Shown here: positions 27,461 to 36,444 of the stretch, piece by piece
Position numbering within the stretch: the first letter of the stretch is position 1
Layout: every line of letters begins with the position of its first letter
Assembly: GCA_044221555.1 (NCBI GenBank)
Contig: JBGAOY010000001.1
Span: 620,001 to 684,000 of the forward strand
From: JAEUJM01 sp044221555
Lineage (GTDB): Bacteria; Actinomycetota; Acidimicrobiia; Acidimicrobiales; DATDAH01
Direction: 5' to 3'
DNA: 64,000 bases
Made by a program: the position numbers and the translations under genes
Notes under the pieces: model-generated
Seen by the model: the letters and a program-made list of their open reading frames with translations, nothing else
What the model was told of the DNA's origin: nothing
Database searches by the model: none

Positions 27461-28291
27461 ATGAGCGATTCAGTAGGCCAATACCTCAACGAGATCGGCT
27501 TGGTGCCGCTTCTCACCGCCCAGGAGGAGCGAGAGCTCTCCCAGGTCATCGAGAAGGGCTTCGAGGCACGCGCCCGGCTCGCCGACGGTGAATCGGGCAT
27601 CGAGTTGGACCGGGCCGTCCGGGCCGCCGACCGAGCCAAGGACCGGTTCATCCGGGCCAACCTCCGGCTGGTCGTCAGCGTGGCCCGTCGCTACCCGCTC
27701 CCGCCCAGCATGGAGCTGCTCGACCTGGTGCAGGAGGGCAACCTGGGCCTCGAGCACGCCGTCGACAAGTTCGACTGGCGCAAGGGCTTCAAGTTCTCCA
27801 CCTACGCCACCTTCTGGATCCGCCAGGCCATCGGCCGGGCCCTCGATCAGAAGGCCAGCCTGGTGCGCCTCCCCGGTGACCGCTCGGCCAGCCTGCGGGC
27901 CGCCCTGCGGCAGGTGGCCGGCGATGGCGACGAGCTCGACGACGAGCACGCCCGGCTGCACCGTCTCACCACCCCCACCTCGCTCGACCGCACCATCGGC
28001 GACGACGACAGCAACGAGCTGGTCGACCTGCTCCCCGACTCCACCCCGGGGCCCGAGCAGGAGGTCCTCGACCGTGCCGAGCAGCAGATGGTCACCGATC
28101 TGTTGAACGTGCTCGACACCAGGGCCCGCTACGCCGTCGAGCAGCGCTTCGGCCTGCACGACGGACGCAAGCGCAGCTACCGCGAGGTCGGCGAGGAGCT
28201 CGGCGTCACCGCCGAGGCCGCCCGCCGCCTCGTCAAGCGAGCCGTCAGCACCGTGCGTGATCAGGCGGCCGCCGCCACCGACGCGGCCTGA
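27461..28291 (+). CDS. RNA polymerase sigma factor, sigma-70 group 2-like (SigB/HrdD type)
   Basis: 276-residue sigma factor. Region 1.2 is SVGQYLNEIGLVPLLTAQEE. Region 2 (RFIRANLRLVVSVARRY, DLVQEGNLGLEHAVDKFDW, KGFKFSTYATFWIRQAIGRA) is that of primary-like factors. Region 3 is reduced and region 4 ends with a helix-turn-helix (SYREVGEELGVTAEAARRLV). It lacks the long region 1.1, so it is probably an alternative group 2 factor for stress or stationary phase, not the housekeeping one. Start ATG at 27461. No anti-sigma factor lies beside it. Confidence 0.88.
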   Translation: MSDSVGQYLNEIGLVPLLTAQEERELSQVIEKGFEARARLADGESGIELDRAVRAADRAKDRFIRANLRLVVSVARRYPLPPSMELLDLVQEGNLGLEHAVDKFDWRKGFKFSTYATFWIRQAIGRALDQKASLVRLPGDRSASLRAALRQVAGDGDELDDEHARLHRLTTPTSLDRTIGDDDSNELVDLLPDSTPGPEQEVLDRAEQQMVTDLLNVLDTRARYAVEQRFGLHDGRKRSYREVGEELGVTAEAARRLVKRAVSTVRDQAAAATDAA

Positions 28292-28361
28292 GCCCACCGC
28301 TCCCCCGCCGCCCCGCGCAAACCGCTTGGCGGCGGGGTCGCTGAAGGGCGATCCTGTCATC

Positions 28362-29714
28362 GTGGCCGAGTCATCGTGGACCCCGAGCTCGTGGCGTGAA
28401 CGCGTCGCGGGCCAACAGCCCGACTGGCCCGACACCGGCGCGCTCGACCAGGCGCTCAAGACGGTCGCCACCCTCCCGCCGCTGGTGTTCGCCGGCGAGG
28501 CCCGCGACCTCACCCGCCACCTGGCCCAGGTGAGCGCCGGTGAGGCCTTCCTGTTGCAGGCCGGCGACTGCGCCGAGTCCTTCGACGCGTTCTCGGCCGA
28601 CGCCATCCGCGACAAGCTGCGGGTGATCCTGCAGATGGCGGTGGTGCTCACCTACTCGTCGGGCGTCCCGACGGTGAAGGTCGGACGTATCGCCGGCCAG
28701 TTCGGCAAGCCCCGCTCGTCCTCCGTGGAGGTGATCGGCGACGTCGAGCTGCCGTCGTTCCGGGGCGACATCGTCAACGCGGTGGGCTTCTCCGCCGCGG
28801 CGCGCACACCCGATCCCGAACGCCTCGTGCAGGCGTACCACCAGTCCGCGTCCACCCTCAACCTGCTGCGGGCGTTCACAAAAGGTGGGTTCGCCGACCT
28901 CGGTCAGGTGCACGGCTGGAACCAGGAGTTCGTGGCCAGCAGCAACGAAGGCCGGCGCTACGAGCAACTGGCCGAGGAGATCGATCGCGCCCTGCGGTTC
29001 ATGAAGGCGTGCGGGGTCGACACCACGTCGCAGCCCAACCTGCACCAGGTCGACTTCTACACCAGTCACGAAGCGTTGATCCTCGGCTACGAGGAGGCGC
29101 TCACCCGCAAGGACTCGCTCACCGGCGACTGGTACGACTGCTCGGCCCACATGCTCTGGGCGGGAGAGCGCACCCGCGAGCCCGACGGCGCGCACATCGA
29201 GTTCCTGTCCGGCGTGCGCAACCCTGTGGGCGCCAAGGTGGGGCCCACCGTGTCGCCCGACGAGGTGCTCGCCCTGTGCGAGCGGCTCAACCCCGACCGA
29301 GTGCCCGGTCGCCTCACCCTCATCAGCCGCATGGGCGCCTCCCAGATCGAGGCCTCGCTCCCCCCGCTCCTGCGAGCGGTCCGCGACGCCGACCACCCGG
29401 TGGTGTGGGCCTGCGACCCCATGCACGGCAACACCTTCACGAGCGCCGGCGGCCACAAGACCCGCCACCTCGACGACGTGCTGGCCGAGATCGCCGGCTT
29501 CTTCGCCGCGCACCGCGCCGAGGGCACCTGGGCCGGCGGCGTGCACGTCGAGCTCACCGGCGACAACGTCACGGAGTGCCTCGGTGGCGCCGAGGAGATC
29601 CTCGACGCCGACCTCGACCGCCGCTACGAGACGATGTGCGATCCCCGCCTCAACGGACGGCAGTCGCTCGACCTGGCCTTCCGCATCTCGGAGCTCCTGA
29701 GGGCGCACGCCTGA
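28362..29714 (+). CDS. aroG: 3-deoxy-7-phosphoheptulonate synthase, class II
   Basis: 450-residue first enzyme of the shikimate pathway, condensing phosphoenolpyruvate and erythrose 4-phosphate. Class II features are LLQAGDCAESF, VKVGRIAGQFGKPRS, SGVRNPVGAKVGPTVSPDE, LISRMGASQIEASLPPLL and ACDPMHGNTFTSAGG. Class II enzymes are usual in actinomycetes and plants. The GTG at 28362 is chosen because the upstream frame is Pro/Arg-rich and unlike the family. It follows the sigma gene by 70 bp and could be cotranscribed, though no functional link is evident. Confidence 0.94.
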   Translation: MAESSWTPSSWRERVAGQQPDWPDTGALDQALKTVATLPPLVFAGEARDLTRHLAQVSAGEAFLLQAGDCAESFDAFSADAIRDKLRVILQMAVVLTYSSGVPTVKVGRIAGQFGKPRSSSVEVIGDVELPSFRGDIVNAVGFSAAARTPDPERLVQAYHQSASTLNLLRAFTKGGFADLGQVHGWNQEFVASSNEGRRYEQLAEEIDRALRFMKACGVDTTSQPNLHQVDFYTSHEALILGYEEALTRKDSLTGDWYDCSAHMLWAGERTREPDGAHIEFLSGVRNPVGAKVGPTVSPDEVLALCERLNPDRVPGRLTLISRMGASQIEASLPPLLRAVRDADHPVVWACDPMHGNTFTSAGGHKTRHLDDVLAEIAGFFAAHRAEGTWAGGVHVELTGDNVTECLGGAEEILDADLDRRYETMCDPRLNGRQSLDLAFRISELLRAHA

Positions 29715-29739
29715 CCCGGCAGGAAATCCGCGTCGATAC

Positions 29740-29803
29740 TTGACCGATCCGGTCGGGTTTCTCCTACACTCGTGCGAATACCCGAGCGATCCACTCGGGT
29801 TTC
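29740..29803 (+). promoter_or_regulatory. Promoter and repeated operator-like sites of the sulfite reductase operon
   Basis: A TTGACC at 29740-29745 and TACACT at 29765-29770, 19 bp apart, form a plausible promoter. Two 17-bp direct repeats, CGATCCGGTCGGGTTTC (29745-29761) and CGATCCACTCGGGTTTC (29787-29803), flank the -10 element. The second also forms a hairpin ACCCGAG/CTCGGGT. The arrangement suggests binding of a repressor or activator of sulfur assimilation; no regulator is identified. Confidence 0.5.
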
Positions 29804-29825
29804 CGTCATCCGTGGAGGCCGACCC

Positions 29826-31607
29826 GTGCTGCAGTTCGAGATCGGTAGTGAGATCGATCCCGCCATCTCGGCCGACATCGCCAAGTTCGAGGCGCAGCTG
29901 GCCCGCTACCAGGCCGGCGAACTGGGCGAGGACGTGTTCCGGGTCTTCCGCCTGAACAACGGCATCTACGGTCAGCGCCAGGGCGGCACCAACCAGATGG
30001 TGCGCATCAAGGTGCCCTACGGGTCCCTGCTGCCCGAGCAGCTCGAGATGATGGGCCACATCGCCGACGAGCATTCGCGTGGGTGGGGCCACCTCACCAC
30101 CCGCCAGAACGTGCAGCTGCACTTCGTGCAGCTCGACCAGATCCCCGAGGTGATGCGGAAGCTGGCCTCGGTGGGGCTCACCACCCGTGAGGCGTGCGGC
30201 GACACCGTCCGCAACGTACAGGGATGCCACCTGGCCGGTGCCTGCCCGCAGGAGGCCCTCGACATCAGCGCCTGGGCCGAGGCGGCCTACCGGCACTTCG
30301 TGCGCAACCCGCTGGCCCAGCGCCTGCCCCGCAAGTTCAAGATCAACTTCTCGGGGTGCGCCACCGACTGCGGCCAGGCCATGTTCAACGACGTCGGGGT
30401 GATCGGCACCACCCGCACGCTCGACGACGGCTCGGTGGAGCCCGGCTTCCGGGTCTTCCTGGCCGGCGGCCTGGGCGCCACGCCGCATCCCGCACTCGCA
30501 CTCGAGCCCTTCACCGCCCGCGAAGACCTCATGGCCACCCTCGAGGCCGTCCTCCGCGTCTTCAGCAACCATGGCAACCGCGACAACAAGCTGCGGGCCC
30601 GCCTCAAGTGGTTGGTCGACACGATGGGCTGGGACGAGCTGCAGGCACGGGTGCTGAAGGAGCGGGCCTTCCTGGTGGCCTCGTCGTCGTGGCCGGGCGG
30701 CATCCCCGAGATCGTCGAGAAGCTGGGCGACGCCCCCGCCGGCCTGGCGGCCGGTGCCGCTCCGCCGGTGATCGGCCAGGGAACCCCCGTCACCATCCGC
30801 AGCGGCGATCAGCGCGAGCGCTGGCATCAGGCCAACGTCGTCCGCGGCGCCGCCAAGGGCACGGTCTCGGCCTACGCCTGGAGTCGCCTGGGCGACGTCA
30901 CCTCCGACCAGTTCCGGGCGCTGGCCTCGATCCAGCGCGAGCTGGGTGCCGAGGTGCGCGTGACCAACCGGCAGAACTTCGTGTTCCGCGGCCTCGCCGA
31001 GAGTCAGCTCGACACCCTCTACGAGCGGCTCGACGTGATCGGCATGGCCCAGCCCGGGGCCGAGCTGAGCCGTGACGTCGTCGCCTGCCCCGGCGCCGAC
31101 ACCTGCAACCTGGCCGTCACCCAGTCGCGCGGCCTCGCCGACGAGATCGGCCGCCGCCTCGAGGAGGAGGGCTTGGCCGAGGTGGGTGGCGTGCGCACCA
31201 ACATCTCGGGCTGCACGAACTCGTGTGGCCAGCACCACGCATCCGACATCGGCTTCTTCGGCGCCGAGCGGCGGGCCCATGGCAAAGCCGCCCCTGGCTA
31301 CCAGATGCTGCTCGGGGGCTACGTGGGTGAGGCCAGCATCGAGTTCGGCCAGAAGGCGCTGCGCCTGCCGGCCAAGAACGCACCCGAGGCTGCGGTCCGG
31401 GTCGTGCGGCGCTACGTCGGCGAGCGTGAGGCCGGCGAGGCGTTCCAGTCCTGGTTGGCGCGGGTGGGCGGCGTGCAGGAGGTCCGCAAGGACCTGCTCG
31501 ACCTGGACTGGTTCCCCACGCCCGACGAGGGGCCCGACTACTACGTCGACTACGGCGAGACGGGGCCGTACGTCGCGGAGGTGGGCGACTCGGAGTGCGC
31601 GACCTGA
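29826..31607 (+). CDS. Nitrite/sulfite reductase, siroheme and 4Fe-4S
   Basis: 593-residue assimilatory reductase. The cofactor cysteines are CPGADTC and, further on, CTNSC in NISGCTNSCGQHH. The N-terminal half has a related NFSGCATDCGQ. Two ferredoxin-like half-repeats (RQNVQLHFVQLDQIPEVM; NRQNFVFRGLAESQLDTLY) are visible. The GTG at 29826 has GGAGG 7 nt upstream. The APS reductase gene overlaps its end, so the likely role is reduction of sulfite to sulfide with ferredoxin; nitrite reduction cannot be excluded by sequence. Confidence 0.88.
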   Translation: MLQFEIGSEIDPAISADIAKFEAQLARYQAGELGEDVFRVFRLNNGIYGQRQGGTNQMVRIKVPYGSLLPEQLEMMGHIADEHSRGWGHLTTRQNVQLHFVQLDQIPEVMRKLASVGLTTREACGDTVRNVQGCHLAGACPQEALDISAWAEAAYRHFVRNPLAQRLPRKFKINFSGCATDCGQAMFNDVGVIGTTRTLDDGSVEPGFRVFLAGGLGATPHPALALEPFTAREDLMATLEAVLRVFSNHGNRDNKLRARLKWLVDTMGWDELQARVLKERAFLVASSSWPGGIPEIVEKLGDAPAGLAAGAAPPVIGQGTPVTIRSGDQRERWHQANVVRGAAKGTVSAYAWSRLGDVTSDQFRALASIQRELGAEVRVTNRQNFVFRGLAESQLDTLYERLDVIGMAQPGAELSRDVVACPGADTCNLAVTQSRGLADEIGRRLEEEGLAEVGGVRTNISGCTNSCGQHHASDIGFFGAERRAHGKAAPGYQMLLGGYVGEASIEFGQKALRLPAKNAPEAAVRVVRRYVGEREAGEAFQSWLARVGGVQEVRKDLLDLDWFPTPDEGPDYYVDYGETGPYVAEVGDSECAT

Positions 31608-32293
31608 TGGCCTTCGACCCCGTCGCCCTCGACGTCCCGAGTTTCTCGGACGCCGAGTTGGCCGAGCTGAACCAGGAGTTCGACGGCCTGCCGGCCAGCA
31701 AGATCATCCAGTGGGCGGTCGACTGCTTCTCGCCCTACCTGTGCATGACCGCATCGATGACCGACGCCGTGCTGATCGACCTGGCGGTCAAGGTCGACCC
31801 GGCCATCGAGGTGGTCTTCATCGACACCGGCTACCACTTCCCCGAGACGCTGCAGACCGTCGAGGACGTCCGCCGGCGCTACGGCCTGAACATGCGGATC
31901 ATGACCGTGGCGCACCACGCCGAGGAGCTGTGGAAGCTCGACCCCGAGAACTGCTGCTCGGCCATCAAGGTGGGCCAGCTCGATCGGGCGCTCGCCGGCA
32001 AGGCCGCCTGGATGAGCGGGCTGCGCCGGGTCGAGGCCGCCAGCCGGGAGGCCGCCCCGATCGTGGCGCGTGATCTGCGGGGCCTGGTGAAGGTCAACCC
32101 GATCGCCACGTGGACCGACGTCGACGTCGCCGGCTACATCGCCGACCACGACGTCCCCCAGAACCCGCTGGTGTCGCAGGGCTACCTCTCCATCGGCTGC
32201 GAGCCGTGCACCAAGCCGGTCGCCCCTGGCGACGACCCGCGCTCGGGCCGGTGGGCCGGGCGGGACCGCACCGAGTGCGGCCTCCACCTCTGA
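31607..32293 (+). CDS. cysH: Assimilatory adenylylsulfate (APS) reductase, 4Fe-4S type
   Basis: 228-residue enzyme making sulfite from activated sulfate. It has the adenine-nucleotide hydrolase fold. Cysteines Cys116-Cys117 (PENCCSAIKV) and Cys198-x-x-Cys201 (IGCEPCTKP) form the iron-sulfur ligand pattern of APS reductases, which PAPS reductases lack. The catalytic Cys224 lies in the C-terminal TECGLHL. The ATG overlaps the upstream stop by one base (TGATG). Together with the preceding reductase it would convert APS to sulfide; ATP sulfurylase and transport genes are not in the window. Confidence 0.9.
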   Translation: MAFDPVALDVPSFSDAELAELNQEFDGLPASKIIQWAVDCFSPYLCMTASMTDAVLIDLAVKVDPAIEVVFIDTGYHFPETLQTVEDVRRRYGLNMRIMTVAHHAEELWKLDPENCCSAIKVGQLDRALAGKAAWMSGLRRVEAASREAAPIVARDLRGLVKVNPIATWTDVDVAGYIADHDVPQNPLVSQGYLSIGCEPCTKPVAPGDDPRSGRWAGRDRTECGLHL

Positions 32294-32338
32294 TGGCCCC
32301 GGCCGGAGCCGTGGTCGGGTAGCAGTACCCTCCCCCGG

Positions 32339-33202
32339 GTGAGTGACCGCGGCCCCGACGACCACATCGACACCCGCCTGCTGGTGCTGGGCATGGCGCA
32401 CCACGACGGCAGCGTCGTGGCCGGCGAGGTGGTTCCGGTGGCCGAGGCCTGCGGGCGGACCATCGAGCAGGTACGCGCCGAGCTGGCGGCACTCGTCGCC
32501 GACGGGCTGTTCGAGAGCACCGACGAGGAGCGCTACACCCCCACCGCCGCCGGGCGGGCCTTCCTCGACTCGGCGCTCGAGCGGGCACGGCTGGCCTACG
32601 TGCAGGACGCGGCAGGTCGCGGCTGGGACCGGCGGTGGCACCTGGTCGCGGTCGCACCGGTGGACGACGAGGCGGTGGCCGCCTTCGTGCGCCGGCTGTT
32701 CGCGCTCGGCGCCGGGCAGATCCAGAACGGCCTCTACGTGTCGCCCCACCGGTGGGAGGCCGTGGTCACCAGCGAGGCCGAGCGTCTCGGCGTGAGCGAC
32801 GCGGTCACGACCGCCGTCACCGACGAGCTCGAGATCGGCGGCGAGCGCGACCCCCGCACCCTGGCCGGCCGACTCTGGGCACTCGACGAGCTGGCCGAGC
32901 GCTATCGCGGCTTCATCGAGCACTACCGCGAGGTGCCGGACGCGCTCACCGACATGCGCACCCGGCACGAGCGACTCACCGAGGCCGAATTCCTCGCCGG
33001 CGCCCTCACCACGGTGATCGACTTCCAGGCCTGCTTCGGTCGCGACCCCCTGCTGCCGCCGGAGCTCCTCCCCCGCCCGTGGCCCGGCCGCGAGGCGCGC
33101 GAGCTGGTCACCCGGGGCCGCCGCCTGGGCATGTTGACCCGCGAGCAACACCAACGCCCCGCCCTGTTCGCCCTCTTCGACGAGGCCATCGACGCGTTGT
33201 AG
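32339..33202 (+). CDS. PaaX-family transcriptional regulator
   Basis: 287 residues. The N-terminal winged helix (LLVLGMAHHDGSVVAGEVVP, TIEQVRAELAALVADGLFE) is followed by the PaaX central and C-terminal domains, with RRWHLVAVAPVDDEAVAAFV, QNGLYVSPHRWE and the family hallmark LLPPELLPRPWPGREAREL. PaaX proteins repress phenylacetate catabolism genes and respond to phenylacetyl-CoA, but no paa genes are nearby, so its target is unknown. GTG start at 32339, 45 bp after cysH. Confidence 0.83.
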   Translation: MSDRGPDDHIDTRLLVLGMAHHDGSVVAGEVVPVAEACGRTIEQVRAELAALVADGLFESTDEERYTPTAAGRAFLDSALERARLAYVQDAAGRGWDRRWHLVAVAPVDDEAVAAFVRRLFALGAGQIQNGLYVSPHRWEAVVTSEAERLGVSDAVTTAVTDELEIGGERDPRTLAGRLWALDELAERYRGFIEHYREVPDALTDMRTRHERLTEAEFLAGALTTVIDFQACFGRDPLLPPELLPRPWPGREARELVTRGRRLGMLTREQHQRPALFALFDEAIDAL

Positions 33203-33247
33203 GACGTCACGAGTCGCACCGACGGAGCAGACTGGTTGGCGAGGTGC

Positions 33248-33302
33248 GGGGAGCGAGGGACGAGCGAGCCATGACGATGCGATGAGGCGTCAGCCGAAGA
33301 GC
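33248..33302 (+). repeat. Dispersed 55-bp repeat, copy A, spanning the GH15 start codon
   Basis: This copy differs from the copy at 63935-63989 at only 3 of 55 positions. It contains GCGAGGGACGAGCGAGCC, then ATGACGATGCGATGAGGCG and CAGCCGAAGAGC. The GH15 start ATG (33282) and its first seven codons (MRRQPKS) belong to the repeat. A 13-codon frame starting at the GTG at 33244 ends in a TGA overlapping that ATG. Related copies lie at 39002-39055 and 39071-39124. Confidence 0.75.
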
Positions 33303-35087
33303 CGAATTGAGGACTATGCGATGCTCGGCGACACCGAGACCGCGGCGCTCGTGGGCACGGACGGTTCGGTCGACTGGCTCTGCACGCCCCGGTTCGACTC
33401 GGCCGCGTGCTTCGCGGCACTGCTGGGCGACGAGGAGAACGGGCGCTGGCGGATCGCCCCGGCCACCGATGTCGTTCGGGTCGAGCGGGCGTACCGGCCC
33501 GGCACCCTCATCCTGGAGACGGTGTTCCACACCGCCGAGGGCGTGGTGGCGCTGATCGACTTCATGGTGCCTCGGGACGAGCGCCCCAACCTGATCCGCA
33601 TCGTGGAGGGTCGCTCGGGCCGGGTGCCGATGGCGATGGACCTGCGCATGCGCTTCGACTACGGGTCGATCGTCCCTTGGGTGCGCCAACACGAGGGGCG
33701 CCTCCTGGCGGTGGCCGGCCCCGACGGGCTCTGTCTCGACACACCGGTCGAGACCCACGGGATGGACCACCGCACCGAGGCCCACTTCGCGGTCGATGCC
33801 GGCACCCACATCCCGTTCGAACTGGCGACCTTCCCGTCGCACCTGCCACCCGCGACCGCTCCCGACGCGAGGGTCGCCCTCGACTACACCGAGCGATGGT
33901 GGCGCTCGTGGAACGAGACCAACACCTACGACGGTGAGTGGGCCGATGTCGTGCACGAGTCGCTGGTGGTGCTGAAGGGACTCACCTACGGGCCCACGGG
34001 CGGCCTGGTCGCCGCCGCCACCACGTCGCTGCCCGAGGACCTCGGCGGCGTGCGCAACTGGGACTACCGCTACTGCTGGCTGCGTGACGCCACGTTCACC
34101 CTGATGACCCTGATGAACGCCGGTTACGTGGAGGAGGCGTCGGCCTGGCGGGAGTGGCTCATGCGGGCCGCGGCGGGCGAGCCCGACAAGCTGCAGATCA
34201 TGTACGGCGTGGCCGGCGAGCGCCGCCTGAGCGAGTTCGAGGTGCCGTGGCTGCGCGGGCACGAGGGTTCCTCTCCGGTGCGGGTGGGCAACGCCGCCAG
34301 CCAGCAGTTCCAGCTCGACGTATACGGCGAGGTGATGGATGCCTCGCACCAGGCGCGGGTGGCCGGCCTCCACGAGGGCCCCGAGTCGTGGGCGCTGCAG
34401 ACGGTGCTGATGGACTTCCTCGAGGGCGCCTGGAGGGAGCCGGACGAGGGCATCTGGGAGGTACGGGGTGGGCGCCAGCACTTCACCCACTCGAAGGTGA
34501 TGGCGTGGGTGGCGGCCGACCGGGCGGTGCTCGCCGTCGAGCACTTCGGCCTCGACGGCCCGGCCGACCGCTGGCGACGGCTGCGTGACGAGATCCATCG
34601 CGACGTGCTCGACAACGGCCTGAACGCCGACGGCGTGTTCACCCAGTCCTACGGCAGCCCCACCCTCGACGCCAGCCTGCTCATGGTGCCGCTGGTCGGC
34701 TTCCTGCCGCCCGGCGACGAGCGCGTCCGCAACACGGTCGAGGCCATCGAGCGAGACCTGACCCACGACGGCTTCGTCCTGCGCTACCGCACCGACCACA
34801 CCGACGACGGCCTCACCGGCGACGAGGGCGCGTTCCTGCTCTGCAGCTTCTGGCTGGCCGACTGCCTGGAGCTGATCGGCCGCTCCGCCGACGCGCGGAC
34901 CCTCTACGGCAAGCTGGTGGGGCTCCGCAACGACGTCGGGCTGCTCTCCGAGGAGTACGACCCTCGCAGCGGGCGGCTGCTGGGCAACTTCCCCCAGGCG
35001 TTCTCACACGTGGCCCTTGTCAACACGGCCATGAACCTCAGTGCGAAGGACCGCAGCGCGGCCGCCATCAGATCCCGACGCCTCTGA
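33282..35087 (+). CDS. Glycoside hydrolase family 15 protein (glucoamylase/trehalase-like)
   Basis: 601-residue protein with an N-terminal beta-sandwich (IEDYAMLGDTETAALVGTDG; DWLCTPRFDSAACFAALLG) and an (alpha/alpha)6 barrel. RNWDYRYCWLRDATFTLMTL is the GH15 signature. The likely catalytic acids are Glu in DEGIWEVRGG and in LSEEYDP. Similar actinomycete proteins include trehalases and glucoamylases; I cannot tell which substrate is used. Its first seven residues are encoded inside a dispersed repeat; an internal start at MLGDTE (33321) is conceivable but would cut conserved sequence. Confidence 0.88.
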   Translation: MRRQPKSRIEDYAMLGDTETAALVGTDGSVDWLCTPRFDSAACFAALLGDEENGRWRIAPATDVVRVERAYRPGTLILETVFHTAEGVVALIDFMVPRDERPNLIRIVEGRSGRVPMAMDLRMRFDYGSIVPWVRQHEGRLLAVAGPDGLCLDTPVETHGMDHRTEAHFAVDAGTHIPFELATFPSHLPPATAPDARVALDYTERWWRSWNETNTYDGEWADVVHESLVVLKGLTYGPTGGLVAAATTSLPEDLGGVRNWDYRYCWLRDATFTLMTLMNAGYVEEASAWREWLMRAAAGEPDKLQIMYGVAGERRLSEFEVPWLRGHEGSSPVRVGNAASQQFQLDVYGEVMDASHQARVAGLHEGPESWALQTVLMDFLEGAWREPDEGIWEVRGGRQHFTHSKVMAWVAADRAVLAVEHFGLDGPADRWRRLRDEIHRDVLDNGLNADGVFTQSYGSPTLDASLLMVPLVGFLPPGDERVRNTVEAIERDLTHDGFVLRYRTDHTDDGLTGDEGAFLLCSFWLADCLELIGRSADARTLYGKLVGLRNDVGLLSEEYDPRSGRLLGNFPQAFSHVALVNTAMNLSAKDRSAAAIRSRRL

Positions 35088-35206
35088 CCGTGCGGTGCAC
35101 CACGCGTCCGCGTCGGCGACCCCCACGCGGCTCGACGCCCATCCGGCCACGGCGTCCTGGCCCACGTCGGCGCCTGTAGCGTGAGCGGACCACAGGGAGC
35201 AGGTGA

Positions 35207-36406
35207 ATGACCCACCGAGGTCGACCAGATCCATCGGACGAGCCGTCCGCCGAAGCCTCCGACCGACTCTGGGAGTTCCTCGCGTCGGTGCACGACCTGG
35301 CGGCGAGCGACCTGGCCACGCTGGTCCAGACCGCCGGCAGCGCCGTGGGTGCCTCCGATGCCAGGATCCTCGTGGCCGACTACAGCTTGACGTCACTGCA
35401 GGAGCTGGGTGACTACGGCCCCACCGGCGCGCACTTCGCGCTGGACGGCACGTCTCCTGGGCTCAGCTTCGCGAGGGGCACTGTGATCGTGTCCCCCGAC
35501 GAGGACAAGGTGTGGCTCCCCCTGACCGAGGGCAGCGAGCGGATCGGGGTGCTCGAGCTCACCCACCCCGCCTGGTCCGACGAACTGGCGGCCCTCAGCC
35601 AACAGATCCTCGCGATCCTGGTCCTCGTGCTGGTGAGCAAGCGCCGGTACACCGACGTGGTCCTTCGCAGCCGTCGGTCCGAGCCCCTCTCGCTCGCCGC
35701 CGAGATGCAGTGGGATCTCCTGCCCCCGCTCGCCGTTGGCACCCACGCCGTGACCGTGAGCGGCATCCTGGAGCCGGCGTACTCGATCGGCGGCGATTCC
35801 TTCGACTACGCCGTCAACCCCGGCCGGCTGGAGTTCGCCATCACCGATGCGGTCGGCCACGGCATGTCGGCCGTGCTGATGTCGGTCACCGCCATCAACA
35901 GCCTGCGCAACGCCCGCCGTGAGGGCGCCTCGTTGGAGACGGCCTTCCGGGACACGGATGCGATCATCGAGCGCCACTTCGGCGAGGCGAATTTCGTCAC
36001 TGCGCAGATCGGCGCGCTCGAGCTCGCCACCGGTGAGCTGACCTGGGTCAACGCTGGGCATCCGCTCCCTCTGCTCATCCGCGACGGGACCTACATCGGA
36101 CCGCTCGAATGCCGCCCCTCGCTCCCTCTGGGGCTCGGCGGCCACGTCAAGGAGACCGCATCCCATCGACTGCAGCCCGCCGATCGCGTGCTGTTCTTCA
36201 CCGACGGCGTCGTCGAGGCGCACGTGCCCGGCGGGAACCAGTTCGGCATCGAGCGGCTGGCCGACTTCCTCGTCCGGGCCACGCTGGACGGCGTGTCACC
36301 GGCCGAGACGGTGCGCCGACTGTCAGCGTCGATCCTCGAGTACAACGGCGCCGAGCTCGACGACGACGCCACGCTCCTGCTGCTCGAGTACCACGGCGCC
36401 CCCTGA
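35207..36406 (+). CDS. SpoIIE-type serine/threonine phosphatase with sensor domain
   Basis: 399 residues. The first 160 look like a degenerate GAF-type sensor (LVQTAGSAVGASDARILVAD). The PP2C/SpoIIE domain follows with metal ligands in SIGGDSFDYAV and ITDAVGHGMSA, then WVNAGHPLPLLIRDG and the terminal LDDDATLLLLEY. Such RsbU/SpoIIE phosphatases usually dephosphorylate an anti-anti-sigma factor and so release a sigma factor. No STAS or anti-sigma gene lies next to it; the alternative sigma factor at 27.5 kb is a possible remote target. The ATG has GGAGCAGG upstream. Nothing is seen in the 119 bp before it. Confidence 0.87.
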   Translation: MTHRGRPDPSDEPSAEASDRLWEFLASVHDLAASDLATLVQTAGSAVGASDARILVADYSLTSLQELGDYGPTGAHFALDGTSPGLSFARGTVIVSPDEDKVWLPLTEGSERIGVLELTHPAWSDELAALSQQILAILVLVLVSKRRYTDVVLRSRRSEPLSLAAEMQWDLLPPLAVGTHAVTVSGILEPAYSIGGDSFDYAVNPGRLEFAITDAVGHGMSAVLMSVTAINSLRNARREGASLETAFRDTDAIIERHFGEANFVTAQIGALELATGELTWVNAGHPLPLLIRDGTYIGPLECRPSLPLGLGGHVKETASHRLQPADRVLFFTDGVVEAHVPGGNQFGIERLADFLVRATLDGVSPAETVRRLSASILEYNGAELDDDATLLLLEYHGAP

Positions 36407-36444
36407 CGGCCAGGCGGGCACGCTCACCCCACCGCCCGGTCTGA

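Noticed and set aside
30194..31075. Long plus-strand ORFs inside the sulfite reductase gene
   Set aside because: They are out-of-frame shadows of a gene with intact cofactor motifs.
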